Assembly: GCA_041660525.1 (NCBI GenBank)
Contig: JBAZWD010000005.1
Span: 62,001-126,000 of the forward strand
Direction of reading: 5' to 3'
DNA from: JABCZS01 sp041660525
Lineage (GTDB): Bacteria; Pseudomonadota; Gammaproteobacteria; JABCZS01
DNA length: 64,000 bases
The notes under the pieces were generated by a model, which did not search any database, was not told where the DNA came from, and saw only the letters and a program-made list of their open reading frames with translations. Below, piece by piece: positions 48,410 to 57,206 of this stretch (its first letter is position 1; each line of letters starts with the position of its first letter). Position numbers and translations under genes: made by a program.

Positions 48410-49351
48410 CTAAGTGATTGATCCATCTTTACAAGAATAAGTGCTACCCACATTTATTGCCTGCAAAAAATCCTGATCATGCGAAATGGCAATAATTCCT
48501 CCTGGATAAACTTTTAAAACCTGGATCGCATGTTCTCGAGTTTCAAAATCAAGATTATTAGTCATTTCATCCAGGATCAATATTTTTGGTGTTTTTGCAG
48601 CAATTTGCGCAAGACTAAGCCGCGCTTTTTCTCCACCTGAGAGGATCGATATTTTTGCGTTCACTTCTTCATTAGTGCGAAATAAAAAATCATTTAAATG
48701 ACGTCGCACTTCAATATGCGTCCAAGCAGGTATGCAAGTTTCTATGCATTCAAGTACGGATTGCTGTGTATTGAGTGTCCCATAGTGTTGATCAAGATAA
48801 CCGATATCTTGAGATTTTGGCACGTGCCAATCTCCTGTTTTAATCACTTGGCTTTCAGCTAATATCGCTTTAATTAAAGTAGATTTGCCGCTGCCATTAT
48901 CACCTAATATAGCAACACGCTCACCACTAAAAATAAAAAAATTAATATGGCTCAAAATATATTGATCTGGAACATAAGCGATAGCACCATCACTGATAGA
49001 CACTAACATTTTTTTCTCAACATCTGCTGCCGTGAATAAAAACTAATGATTGGTTGGCTCGTCTAATAACAATAAATCAGGGTCTATACTTAAGGCCTGT
49101 GACAGCACTGCATTAAAACGCTGACCACCGCTTAATGATGCAAAGTCTTCAACAATTTGTGGCACGTATCCTACACGTATATCTTTTGATGCTATTTCTA
49201 GCAACATTTTAAGCAAACTTGATTTTCCACTACCATTACGTCCGATAATAGCAATCCGACTCCCATAGGGAACTTCAACGCTAAAATCTGTAAAACAAAC
49301 TTTATGTGGAAATGAAAGGCTGATATTTTTAAGTTGAATAACTTCATGCAT
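48410..49351 (-). pseudogene. ABC-F ATPase with internal deletion and in-frame TAG
   Basis: ABC-F proteins are soluble twin-ABC ATPases acting on the ribosome, some giving antibiotic resistance. The first ABC (49043-49351) has Walker A GRNGSGKSS, signature LSGGQR and Walker B LLLLDEPTNH, then stops at TAG. The same frame continues as FLFTAADVEKK into a second ABC (from ATG 49009) with Walker A GDNGSGKST, LSGGEKAR, LILDEMTNN and the switch AISHDQDF. The end of ABC1, with its H-loop, and the inter-domain linker are missing, so a deletion fused the pieces. Not likely to be functional. Confidence 0.8.
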
Positions 49352-49555
49352 GATATATCTCTCTTAAGTATTACAAAGGGTAATTGGGCTTAAGCAGATA
49401 TTTTCATGATTCCACCTTGGTTGAAATTTGGATATTATTAAAATTTAAATGATTTTTGTGAAAAAATCAATAATTATATCTTTGGGGTTCCCCATCTTGG
49501 CTCATTATGTTACCGTTGTATCAATTGTAGAAAACAACTGGAGGATATTGACCGG

Positions 49556-50743
49556 ATGTATTTTATCCCTGAATTGCCATTACAGCTTAATGCCCTAGTA
49601 TTATTTGGCATTTTGCTATTAGCAGGTCTTATCTTTGGTGAAATTACAAGACGTATAAAGTTCTTACCCCAGATTTTTGGCTACACCATTGCAGGCTTTT
49701 TATTAAGTCCTAGCGTTTTAAATATTATCAATCAAACGGCAATCGAAGAAACACGTATTTTTATTCAGATTTCGCTAGGTCTTATTATGTTTGATTTGGG
49801 GCGCTATCTAGATTTCAGATGGTTACGACATGATCTAGGCATATTATATTCTTCATTAACTGAATCTCTATTAACATTTATTTTAGTTTATATATTACTG
49901 AGATTTTTTGATTTTCCTATGTTACCTGCGCTTTTAGCAGCTACATTTGCGATCGCAACATCACCTGCGGTCGTTATGTTGGTTGCACGTGACTTAAACG
50001 CAAATGGCCCTGTTACTCGCAGAACTTTAATTTTAACTAGTCTCAATAACTTTTTTAGCATGGTCTTATTTTCTATTCTTCTGCCATTTACTTTAACATC
50101 GGTCCCGAGTGAGCTTTATCCCTTTCACGCTGGATACCGTCTTATAGGCTCTATTATTTTAGGATTGACTACTTTTTTATTAATTAAATATATTGCACAC
50201 TTAACGCAGAAAATTCAAATAAAACAATTTGTGTTGGTCATCGGTATTGTTATGCTCACCATAGGATTAGCTAATTTATTGCAATTATCAACATTACTTT
50301 CTTTATTTGTTTTAGGCGTAGCGGTTAGGAATTTTGATAAACATCATAATTTAATGGAAATTGATATTGCATGGCTTGCACGCCCTTTCATTATTATATT
50401 ATTTGTTATTTCTGGATTTTATTTACAATTTCAAGGCCTATGGTTAACGAGCGCAGTGGTGATTGCATTTATTCTGGTGCGGATGCTGGCTAAGTTTGTC
50501 GGTGTTTATTTATTTGCTAAAAGCAGCAGGATATCAAAACAACAAAGTTCTAATATTGCGCTAGCATTAACGCCTATGGGTGGAGCTGCCATTGGTATGT
50601 ATAGTATTTTAGAAATGGGCAGTCCTGAGCTGACGCATCAACTGGCCATTATTATTACTGCCGTGTTAACTGTTTTAAATCTTGTTGGTCCTATCGCAGC
50701 ACAATTTGCCTTTATTCGCGCCAACGAAACAGAAAAAGAGTAA
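49556..50743 (+). CDS. Monovalent cation:proton antiporter (CPA2/Kef type)
   Basis: An inner-membrane protein of 395 residues with about 12 helices (LVLFGILLLAGLIFGEITRRI, FGYTIAGFLLSPS, LLAATFAIATSPAVVMLVARDL, and so on). The TSPAV and ND-like region around residue 145 and the C-terminal LTPMGGAAIGMY are those of CPA2 exchangers. It lacks the cytoplasmic TrkA-N domain of KefB/KefC. A GGAGG-like site precedes ATG 49556. It is followed seven bases later by a YbdK-type ligase and may be cotranscribed with it. Confidence 0.88.
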   Translation: MYFIPELPLQLNALVLFGILLLAGLIFGEITRRIKFLPQIFGYTIAGFLLSPSVLNIINQTAIEETRIFIQISLGLIMFDLGRYLDFRWLRHDLGILYSSLTESLLTFILVYILLRFFDFPMLPALLAATFAIATSPAVVMLVARDLNANGPVTRRTLILTSLNNFFSMVLFSILLPFTLTSVPSELYPFHAGYRLIGSIILGLTTFLLIKYIAHLTQKIQIKQFVLVIGIVMLTIGLANLLQLSTLLSLFVLGVAVRNFDKHHNLMEIDIAWLARPFIIILFVISGFYLQFQGLWLTSAVVIAFILVRMLAKFVGVYLFAKSSRISKQQSSNIALALTPMGGAAIGMYSILEMGSPELTHQLAIIITAVLTVLNLVGPIAAQFAFIRANETEKE

Positions 50744-50749
50744 TTGCTA

Positions 50750-51874
50750 ATGGATAACATGATATTTAAACATAATGAAACAATAAGCCTGGGTATAGAA
50801 ATTGAACTGCAATTAATCGATCTCTACACCATGGATTTAGCCATGGAAGCAGAAGATTTTCTGCAACGCATTTTACCACTGCCGCATTTTGGTGAAATAA
50901 AACCCGAGATTACGCAATCGATGATTGAAATTAATTCCTCAATTCATCAAAATTATCGTTCTTTAATTATTGAGTTACAAGCTACAAGAGATTTTCTAGC
51001 CAATGAAGCTTTGAAAACACATATTGGTATTTGTGGCGGCGGGACACATCCTTTTCAAAAATGGAATCAACAAAGAATTTTCCCTTCTGCACATTTTAAA
51101 TCTCGTTCAGAGCAGTATGGTTATTTAGCAAAAAAATTCTCAGTGTTCGGTCAACATATTCATATCGGTTGCGCCAATGGCAATGATGCACTTTATCTCT
51201 GTCATGCCTTGGCAAGGTATATGCCACATTTTGTTGCCTTATCCGCATCTTCTCCTTTTTATGAAGGCATGGATACAACTTTTGATTGTTCAAGACTTAA
51301 TGTAATTAGCGCCTTCCCATTAAGCGGAACCCCACCTTGGATATCAGAATGGGATGAGTTTGTAGCCTATTTTAGAAAGATGTCCGATCTTGGCGTTGTA
51401 AAAAGTACAAAAGATTTTTATTGGGATATTCGACCAAAACCAGAATACGGTACGGTTGAGATTAGGATCTGCGATACGCCTTTAACTGTTGAGAAATCTG
51501 CAATATTAGCAGCGTATGCGCAAACGCTGGCTGCTTACTTATTGCATGAAAAACCTATCATATCTAAAGAAGTTTATTTAACATATATTATCAATCGTTT
51601 TAGTGCCACACGCTATGGCCTAGATGCTGAAATAGTTGACCCTATTCAAGAGTTACGTTTACCACTCGCTGATGATATTATCGATACGTGTAAAAAAATT
51701 AATGAATATGCGCAAAATCTTAATACTGTTGAAGCACTGGAACAAATTAAATTAGAAGCATCTGCAAAAATAAATGATGCCACCTGGCTGCGTAATTGTT
51801 TCGCTCAAGAAAAATCATTGGCTGATATGGTGCGTGCACAATCAAAATTATGGTTGAATCAAGATCTGACTTGA
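50750..51874 (+). CDS. ybdK: YbdK-type carboxylate-amine ligase (GCS2 family)
   Basis: This family has weak glutamate-cysteine ligase activity in E. coli and belongs to the glutamine-synthetase-like fold. Visible motifs are LGIEIELQLID near residue 15, CGGGTHPF near 90, the FGQHIHIGCANGN metal/ATP region, and KPEYGTVEIRICDTP. ATG 50750 is preferred over TTG 50744. The 374-residue length is typical. The true substrate is not known. Confidence 0.9.
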   Translation: MDNMIFKHNETISLGIEIELQLIDLYTMDLAMEAEDFLQRILPLPHFGEIKPEITQSMIEINSSIHQNYRSLIIELQATRDFLANEALKTHIGICGGGTHPFQKWNQQRIFPSAHFKSRSEQYGYLAKKFSVFGQHIHIGCANGNDALYLCHALARYMPHFVALSASSPFYEGMDTTFDCSRLNVISAFPLSGTPPWISEWDEFVAYFRKMSDLGVVKSTKDFYWDIRPKPEYGTVEIRICDTPLTVEKSAILAAYAQTLAAYLLHEKPIISKEVYLTYIINRFSATRYGLDAEIVDPIQELRLPLADDIIDTCKKINEYAQNLNTVEALEQIKLEASAKINDATWLRNCFAQEKSLADMVRAQSKLWLNQDLT

Positions 51875-51931
51875 TTATTTACCGTAATAATTTAATTTTA
51901 ATGATTCAGTTTATTATAAAGCCAACTCAGA

Positions 51932-51952
51932 ATGGGGTTAGGCATAGGTTTA
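51932..51952. repeat. Copy of the dispersed GTCAGGCATGGGTTTA repeat
   Basis: ATGGGGTTAGGCATAGGTTT at 51932, three mismatches or fewer from the copies at 33619 and 48297; it lies at the 3' end of acr3. Confidence 0.55.
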
Positions 51953-52984
51953 ATATTTTTTATTAAACATACGCTTCATTCTCAAAGCTACATTAACCAA
52001 AATGATCAGCGCAGGTACTTCAACTAGAGGGCCGATAACGCCAGCAAATGCTTCAGGAGAACTCAGGCCAAAAGTAGCAATAGCCACAGCAATTGCTAAT
52101 TCAAAATTGTTTCCCGCAGCTGTAAAAGCCAAAGTGGTTGAACGTGCATAATCAACGCCCATCCATTTGCTAATAAACATTCCCAATAAAAACATAATCG
52201 CAAAATAGATTGCCAAAGGAATAGCAATTTTCAAAACATCCATGGGGATAGATAAAATGGCATCACCTTTGAGACTGAACATCACCACAATAGTGAACAG
52301 CAAAGCGAACAGCGTCAAATAGCCTATTCGACTACAAAATTCATTTTCGTACCAACTTAATCCCTTTTGCTTCACTAATAGCCAGCGGGTCAAAAATCCT
52401 GCGGCAAAAGGTATGCCCAGATATATAAGCACACTATGCGAAATATCAGCGACACTAATATTAATCTCAAAAGCATGCATGCCTAGTTCTTGCGGTAACC
52501 AATAAATAAAAAACCAAGCGTAACCGCTAAACAATAAAATTTGAAAAATACTATTAAACGCGACAAGACCAGCACAATATTCACGGTTCCCACCGGCTAG
52601 ATCATTCCAAACGATTACCATCGCAATACAACGCGCGATACCAATCAAAATCACGCCAACCATATACTGCGGTTCATCATGCAAAAATAAAAAAGCCAAG
52701 CTGAACATCAATACCGGCCCAATGACCCAATTTAAAAGCAACGAAACCCACAAGATTTTAATATCTTTGAAAACTAAAGGCATTTCGCCATAATTAACTT
52801 TTGCTAAGGGAGGATACATCATTAAAATCAAACCAATCGCAATAGGAATATTTGTTGTGCCCACATTATAGCTATTGATAAACTCCGGCATAGTTGGAAT
52901 TAAATTCCCCAATAAAACGCCCAGCATCATTGCCAAAAATATCCATAATGTTAAATATCGCTCAACAAAAGCTAATTTTTTCAC
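51950..52984 (-). CDS. acr3: Arsenite efflux protein Acr3
   Basis: A ten-helix inner-membrane transporter that exports As(III) (and perhaps Sb(III)). The key block GIARCIAMVIVWNDLAGGNREYCAGLVAFNSIFQ contains the conserved Cys of helix 4; GVIGPLVEVPAL near the end is also characteristic. 344 residues, usual length. It overlaps arsR by four bases (ATGA), so the two form a translationally coupled operon. No arsC is present in the window. Confidence 0.92.
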   Translation of the reverse strand: MKKLAFVERYLTLWIFLAMMLGVLLGNLIPTMPEFINSYNVGTTNIPIAIGLILMMYPPLAKVNYGEMPLVFKDIKILWVSLLLNWVIGPVLMFSLAFLFLHDEPQYMVGVILIGIARCIAMVIVWNDLAGGNREYCAGLVAFNSIFQILLFSGYAWFFIYWLPQELGMHAFEINISVADISHSVLIYLGIPFAAGFLTRWLLVKQKGLSWYENEFCSRIGYLTLFALLFTIVVMFSLKGDAILSIPMDVLKIAIPLAIYFAIMFLLGMFISKWMGVDYARSTTLAFTAAGNNFELAIAVAIATFGLSSPEAFAGVIGPLVEVPALIILVNVALRMKRMFNKKY

Positions 52985-53292
52985 GTTTCACACTCCGTCT
53001 TACAACTTGCGCCAGCGCAACAATTTTTAGTTAAAAATCCTAATAAAGCATTCATGGCTGTATAATCAGCGGAATAATAAATGAAGCGACTTTCTTGTCG
53101 TGCATGGATTAAACCTGCATGAGTAAGTTCTTTTAAATGGAAAGAAAGTGATGATCCTGGTATTCCGGTTATCTCCTTAATCTCTCCAACAGAAATTCCC
53201 GCACTACCTGCCTGAACCAGTAAACGAAAAATGGTAAGTCGAGATTCTTGAGCAAGCGCCGCTAAGGCTGTAATGACAGTTATTGTTTCCAT
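52981..53292 (-). CDS. arsR: ArsR/SmtB-family repressor
   Basis: The 103-residue protein is a winged helix (ALAQESRLTIFRLLVQAGSAGISVGEIKEITGIPGSSLSFHLKELTHAGLI). Metal-sensing Cys residues are not in the helix 3 position of classical ArsR but at the C-terminus (KNCCAGASCKTEC), as in several C-terminal-thiol ArsR types. The operator overlaps its start. First gene of the arsR-acr3 operon. Confidence 0.92.
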   Translation of the reverse strand: METITVITALAALAQESRLTIFRLLVQAGSAGISVGEIKEITGIPGSSLSFHLKELTHAGLIHARQESRFIYYSADYTAMNALLGFLTKNCCAGASCKTECET

Positions 53293-53293
53293 A

Positions 53294-53319
53294 TTTCTAT
53301 TATTATCGAATAATAGAAA
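53294..53319. promoter_or_regulatory. ArsR operator
   Basis: TTTCTATTATT (53294-53304) and AATAATAGAAA (53309-53319) form a perfect 11-bp inverted repeat with a 4-base spacer, one base upstream of the arsR start codon. Confidence 0.75.
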
Positions 53320-53375
53320 TTATACAAGAAATATTTAAGTTTGTGATGAAGTAATACTGTTTAGAATTAATTGAA

Positions 53376-53424
53376 AACTGGAGCCAGGCGGGATCGAACC
53401 GCCAACCTCCTGCGTGCAAGGCAG
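53376..53424 (-). repeat. Partial tRNA-Ala 3' end (att copy 1), left end of island A
   Basis: These 49 bases equal 61125-61173, the 3' half of tRNA-Ala(TGC) plus three flanking bases. The copy stops at the anticodon stem. It marks the outermost junction of two tandem islands. Confidence 0.92.
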
Positions 53425-53514
53425 ATGGTTTTAATTCCTTTCTGGTATCAGAAATCAAGGGGCTAATTGTCCTTGTTTTACCTAAGAAAATACTCTCACA
53501 TCGCTAATTGCTCT

Positions 53515-53537
53515 CGGGGAGCACTGAGGGAGCAAAT
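53515..53537 (+). repeat. Direct-repeat pair near att copy 1
   Basis: CGGGGAGCA and GAGGGAGCA recur with an 11-base period about 90 bases from att copy 1, the same layout as the pairs at 56891 and 60959. Confidence 0.45.
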
Positions 53538-53684
53538 TCTCCCGATACTGTCAGGAGAATCTTGTCATTGATACCAAAAATCAAACTCACATAGCAAAAA
53601 TATAAATGGCCATGATCTTTCCTCGAGCCTGAATCCTTATTTTTGCATATTCATCCTTGATTTAATTAAAAAAACATTAATATA

Positions 53685-53714
53685 TTGACTATTTGCAGAA
53701 AAATGTCATAATAT
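53685..53714 (+). promoter_or_regulatory. Promoter of the AbiL-like operon
   Basis: TTGACT at 53685-53690 and TAATAT at 53709-53714 with an 18-base spacer, about 30 bases before the ATPase start. Confidence 0.6.
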
Positions 53715-53745
53715 TAATATATTATTGTACTGGATGGTGAATAAC

Positions 53746-54999
53746 ATGCTTATTGAGTTCCGGGTTCAGAATTTTCGATCTTTGCGTGATGAGCAAGTTC
53801 TAAGCTTTGTAGCCACAACGGATAATACCCTATTGAATCAAAATACGTTTCCATCAGGGATCAAAGCTGCGCCCCAATTATTGCGCAGCATGGCGCTTTA
53901 TGGCCCAAATGCTGCGGGCAAATCTAATATTATTAAAGCGTTACAGTATATGTGCCGAGTCATTGCAGAATCAGCAAATTTGCAGGCAGGTCACGCTTTT
54001 AATGTTCAAGCTTTTCGGCTAGATACTGAATCAAATAAGAAGCCCACAGTATTTGAAGTCTCATTTCTTTTAGATGGAATTCGCCATCAATATGGATTTT
54101 CATTAAATTCTGAACGAATTCTCAGTGAGTATCTTTTAGTCTATAAAGCTTTTAAACCACAGCAATGGTTTGCACGGCATTATGACTCTAAAACTAACCA
54201 ATATCATTATGAGTTTGGCGCGGGTCTTAAAGGAAAAAAAAGCGTATGGGAAAGTACTACTCGACCTAATTCACTTTTTTTATCCATGGCTGTTCATCTC
54301 AATAGCGAACAACTACGCCCTATCTTTGATTTTTTTGTAACTAAATTAATCATAGTCGGTGACGATACGCCATTGAACCCTCTAGTTACTATCGATATGT
54401 TAAAACAACCAGAGAGTAACCACAAAATCTGTGATTTTCTTAACGCTGCTGATATCAGTATTGCTGCTATCAATGTTGTTCCCCGGAAGGTCCCAGGACA
54501 AACACTACATTTTGATTTGCAAACTGGCAAAACAGAAAAGATAACGGGAGAGGTAGATACAAACGAGCTTCATTTTTATCATAAAACTGAAAAAGGTGAA
54601 GCAACCTTCAATCTCCCAGATGAATCTAAGGGAACAAGACAGTTATTATTTCTTACCGGCCCCATATTTGATATTATTGATAAAGGTCTGATTTTAATTA
54701 TTGATGAATTAGATAGCAGCTTGCACCCATTGTTAGTGCAGCGATTAGTAAAATTATTTCACACACCATCTCTTAACACAAAAGGTGCACAATTAATTTT
54801 CACTACTCATGATACTTCATTACTGAGTTCAAATTTATTTCGTCGAGATCAAATTTGGTTTGTAGAAAAAGATAACGAACAAGCTTCAAAGCTTTATTCT
54901 CTCTCAGAATTTAGTCCACGTAAAAATGAAGCGTTAGAAAGCGGCTATTTTAAAGGGCGCTATGGTGGTTTGCCACTTTTCAGGGAGTGGCATAAGTAA
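53746..54999 (+). CDS. AAA-family ATPase, AbiLi/RloA-like
   Basis: A cytoplasmic ATPase of the AAA_15/AAA_21 group, 417 residues: N-terminal MLIEFRVQNFRSLRDEQVLSF, Walker A YGPNAAGKSN (about 51-60), a signature-like DESKGTRQLLFL, Walker B GLILIIDELDSSLHP (about 313-327) and the H-switch TTHDTSLL. Such ATPases are first genes of abortive-infection pairs with RloB. ATG 53746 is chosen for the typical MLIEF start and a GGTG Shine-Dalgarno; the frame is open to a TTG at 53725. It lies 14 bases before the RloB gene. Confidence 0.88.
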   Translation: MLIEFRVQNFRSLRDEQVLSFVATTDNTLLNQNTFPSGIKAAPQLLRSMALYGPNAAGKSNIIKALQYMCRVIAESANLQAGHAFNVQAFRLDTESNKKPTVFEVSFLLDGIRHQYGFSLNSERILSEYLLVYKAFKPQQWFARHYDSKTNQYHYEFGAGLKGKKSVWESTTRPNSLFLSMAVHLNSEQLRPIFDFFVTKLIIVGDDTPLNPLVTIDMLKQPESNHKICDFLNAADISIAAINVVPRKVPGQTLHFDLQTGKTEKITGEVDTNELHFYHKTEKGEATFNLPDESKGTRQLLFLTGPIFDIIDKGLILIIDELDSSLHPLLVQRLVKLFHTPSLNTKGAQLIFTTHDTSLLSSNLFRRDQIWFVEKDNEQASKLYSLSEFSPRKNEALESGYFKGRYGGLPLFREWHK

Positions 55000-55013
55000 A
55001 AGGATTTTGTAAA

Positions 55014-55667
55014 GTGGTAACCCGTCGTAATAATCTTCATCGAAACAAAAAACAACGCACTAGTTATGATCGCGCATTGATTATTTGTGAAGGAAGTAAA
55101 ACTGAGCCATCATACTTTGGCGAAATTCGCAGTGTGCACCGGTTACATACAGCTAATATTCAGATACGCCCCAGCGAATATGGAACTTCACCGTTGCAAG
55201 TTGTTCAATATGCACATGATTTATTCATAAATGGTGATCATCATAGAGACATTCTTCCAAAAGATTTTGATCATGTGTTTGTAGTCATAGATCGTGATGA
55301 TCATCTTAATTATCATGATGCTTTACAACGAGCAAATTCATTACACAATAAATTAACAAATAACTTAAAGCAAAAAATAGGATTCTGCATCATTGCTTCC
55401 GTCCCTAGTTTTGAACTCTGGTTATTGTTGCATTTTGAAGATGTTTTACATCCAATACACAGAAATGAGGTAGTAAAACGCCTCAAGAAACATTTACCTA
55501 ACTATACAAAGAATACACAGGGGATCTTTATTACAACAAGAAGTAAAATTGATTCCGCTCGGCAAAGAGCTCTTAGCTTGGCTAAAAACCACGATGCTTA
55601 TGATGGGAAGGAGCCTTATACTAATGTCCATGAGTTAATTGATTTTCTTGTTACATTAAGAAATTAA
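55014..55667 (+). CDS. RloB-family protein (AbiLii-like)
   Basis: RloB is a TOPRIM-like protein, probably a nuclease, that pairs with an AAA ATPase in AbiL-type abortive infection. The 217-residue product shows the family start (RRNKKQR-like NNLHRNKKQRTSYDRALIICEGSKTEPSYFGEI, with the TOPRIM Glu), FDHVFVVIDRDDH (the DxD) and SVPSFELWLLLHF. The start is GTG at 55014, after AAGGA. It is cotranscribed with the ATPase. Confidence 0.88.
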   Translation: MVTRRNNLHRNKKQRTSYDRALIICEGSKTEPSYFGEIRSVHRLHTANIQIRPSEYGTSPLQVVQYAHDLFINGDHHRDILPKDFDHVFVVIDRDDHLNYHDALQRANSLHNKLTNNLKQKIGFCIIASVPSFELWLLLHFEDVLHPIHRNEVVKRLKKHLPNYTKNTQGIFITTRSKIDSARQRALSLAKNHDAYDGKEPYTNVHELIDFLVTLRN

Positions 55668-55673
55668 GGAAGT

Positions 55674-56440
55674 ATGATCCATATGAAACATGACTCCCAG
55701 TCCACAACAAAAAGGTGCATTTTTTGCGGAGGCACACCACTTAGTAAAGAGCATATATGGTCTGAATGGCTACATGACTATCTGCCCTCTTCCTCAGATA
55801 CTCAACGTGAATATGAAATCATTCGGGCTGGACACTCGATTAAAAAAGGAAAAAGGTTTGTGAATTTTGTAATAATCAATGGATGAGTCAGCTTGAATCT
55901 GAAACCAAGCCAATACTTCTTTCATTGATGGCAGATACACCAATTATATTAAACCAGGATGAGGTTCTGATTCTAGCACAGTGGATAACACTCAAAGTTA
56001 TAGTTGCAGAACATGATGGGGGCGATTATGTTGTGACTCCGAATGAACAACGCAAAGAATTTAAATCCTCATTAACTATTCCTCCAAATTTTAATATATG
56101 GCTTGCAAAGTTTGATGATGGCAATGAAGGGGTTGCTTATGTTCGTGAAACTAATACATGCAGAATCTTATCAGCAGATACCTCATTAAATGAACTAAAT
56201 AACAATTTACTAACGGTAACTTTAGGGCAGGAAAGTAGAAATATACAAATTGTTACCTTTAGTGTTGGTAAAATAATTGTACATGTTCGTCATAGTACTT
56301 TAGCTAATTTTGATTTTGAAAGCCCTCACTCTGCTATCCAGCTTTATCCTATTACTGCATCTTTTAGCTGGCCACCGCCACAAAGACTATCTCGCATTGA
56401 AGCAGGCCGATTAGCTCGTTTATTAACAGAAACAATATAG
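55674..56440 (+). pseudogene. HNH/zinc-finger type protein, frameshifted
   Basis: Two frames (55674-55886 and 55883-56440) make one protein. The first begins RCIFCGGTPLSKEHIWSEWL, a CxxC-H zinc/HNH-like start. In the -1 frame the sequence before 55883 reads VCEFCNNQWMSQLE, supplying the second CxxC; the shift probably occurred at the A runs near 55841-55856. The remainder (IILNQDEVLILAQWITLKVIVAEHD) is typical of this family of HNH-like island proteins. It is the third gene of island A. An assembly or sequencing indel would give the same picture. Confidence 0.65.
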
Positions 56441-56488
56441 GCTGGCAACTCTGAGCTCAGGTATGCCTGCCCCTATTAATATACATCC

Positions 56489-56519
56489 ATTCGCTATTCG
56501 CGAATCGCGAATAGCGAAT
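56489..56519. promoter_or_regulatory. 31-bp perfect palindrome (operator-like)
   Basis: ATTCGCTATTCGCGA at 56489-56503, one central base, then the exact reverse complement to 56519. It shares the TTCGCTRTTCGCGAA core with the palindrome at 60908-60931 upstream of the island B regulator. Confidence 0.8.
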
Positions 56520-56621
56520 GACGAAAAAAAGCGGTCAAAGGAACCTGCCTAAACCGTGTTAAGGTTTAACTTATTAGAATATAAAGATTTTATTTTGAAT
56601 AAAAGCGAATCTTAACAGAAA

Positions 56622-56672
56622 TGGAGCCAGGCGGGATCGAACCGCCAACCTCCTGCGTGCAAGGCAGGCGCT
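56622..56672 (-). repeat. Partial tRNA-Ala 3' end (att copy 2), between islands A and B
   Basis: These 51 bases equal 61128-61178. The match runs a few bases further into the anticodon arm than copy 1. With one mismatch the similarity also extends into the flanking AACAGAA. Confidence 0.93.
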
Positions 56673-56890
56673 ACGGTTCCCAATCTATGATCAAAATCAA
56701 GGTGCTGAACACCTCTGTATAACCTTCCAAAAGTCTCGCATATTACTTAATTTTCGTCAAACCATTAAGCTAAGCCTCTGTTTTTTAAGAATATAAAATG
56801 ACAACAAGGCAACCAAAAATATTTATAAAACTACTAATTGGCTGAGGATTTTACAATCAACTTTTCAATTATTTATTATCGAAAATGCCC

Positions 56891-56914
56891 TGGGGTCACC
56901 ATGGGGTCACCAAA
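56891..56914 (+). repeat. Direct-repeat pair TGGGGTCACCA x2
   Basis: Two exact tandem copies of the 11-mer TGGGGTCACCA, about 220 bases inside att copy 2. Likely integrase arm-type sites by analogy with tyrosine-recombinase islands. Confidence 0.6.
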
Positions 56915-57001
56915 TTTTTTTTAACTTTAATCTCGCTCTATATGTGATGGATTTTTAGTTATTCCCTCTTAAAATCTAAGTCTTCTTAAAAAGGAATTTT
57001 T

Positions 57002-57154
57002 ACGAATTTAAATGAAGCCCAAAGACTTATTCAAACAGGTGAATCCCATGTTTTGGAATTAAAAAAAATCTACTTGCAATTACGACGCCTGATTTCGGCA
57101 AATTCCGGCGAACTCCGGCAAGTTTTAAGCTATCGTAATAATAGACTGGAATGA
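57002..57154 (+). pseudogene. Remnant of an AlbA_2/Schlafen-type gene start
   Basis: After AAGGA, the codons from ACG 57002 read NLNEAQRLIQTGESHVLELKK, close to the start of AlbA_2 (RecG-like/Schlafen) domain proteins (LI..GES..LEFK). The rest (IYLQLRRLISANSGEL ...) does not continue the domain, and the frame stops at 57154. The position of the start codon holds ACG instead of ATG. Likely a truncated leftover of island cargo. Confidence 0.4.
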
Positions 57155-57206
57155 GCAAGAATAGAGTTATGGATAACATTTCTGCGATCATACAAATGTT
57201 AACCCA

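Larger units (their letters stand above)
53425..53745. other. Left end of island A, no gene seen
   Basis: The stretch holds the direct-repeat pair at 53515-53537, a small hairpin (ATTCTCC/GGAGAAT, about 53535-53560) and the promoter of the ATPase gene. No coding frame is supported. Confidence 0.6.
56441..57206. other. Island A/B junction region without an intact gene
   Basis: It contains the palindrome at 56489-56519, the second tRNA-Ala fragment (56622-56672), the direct-repeat pair at 56891-56914 and a short gene remnant at 57002-57154. Nothing else is evident. Confidence 0.7.
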
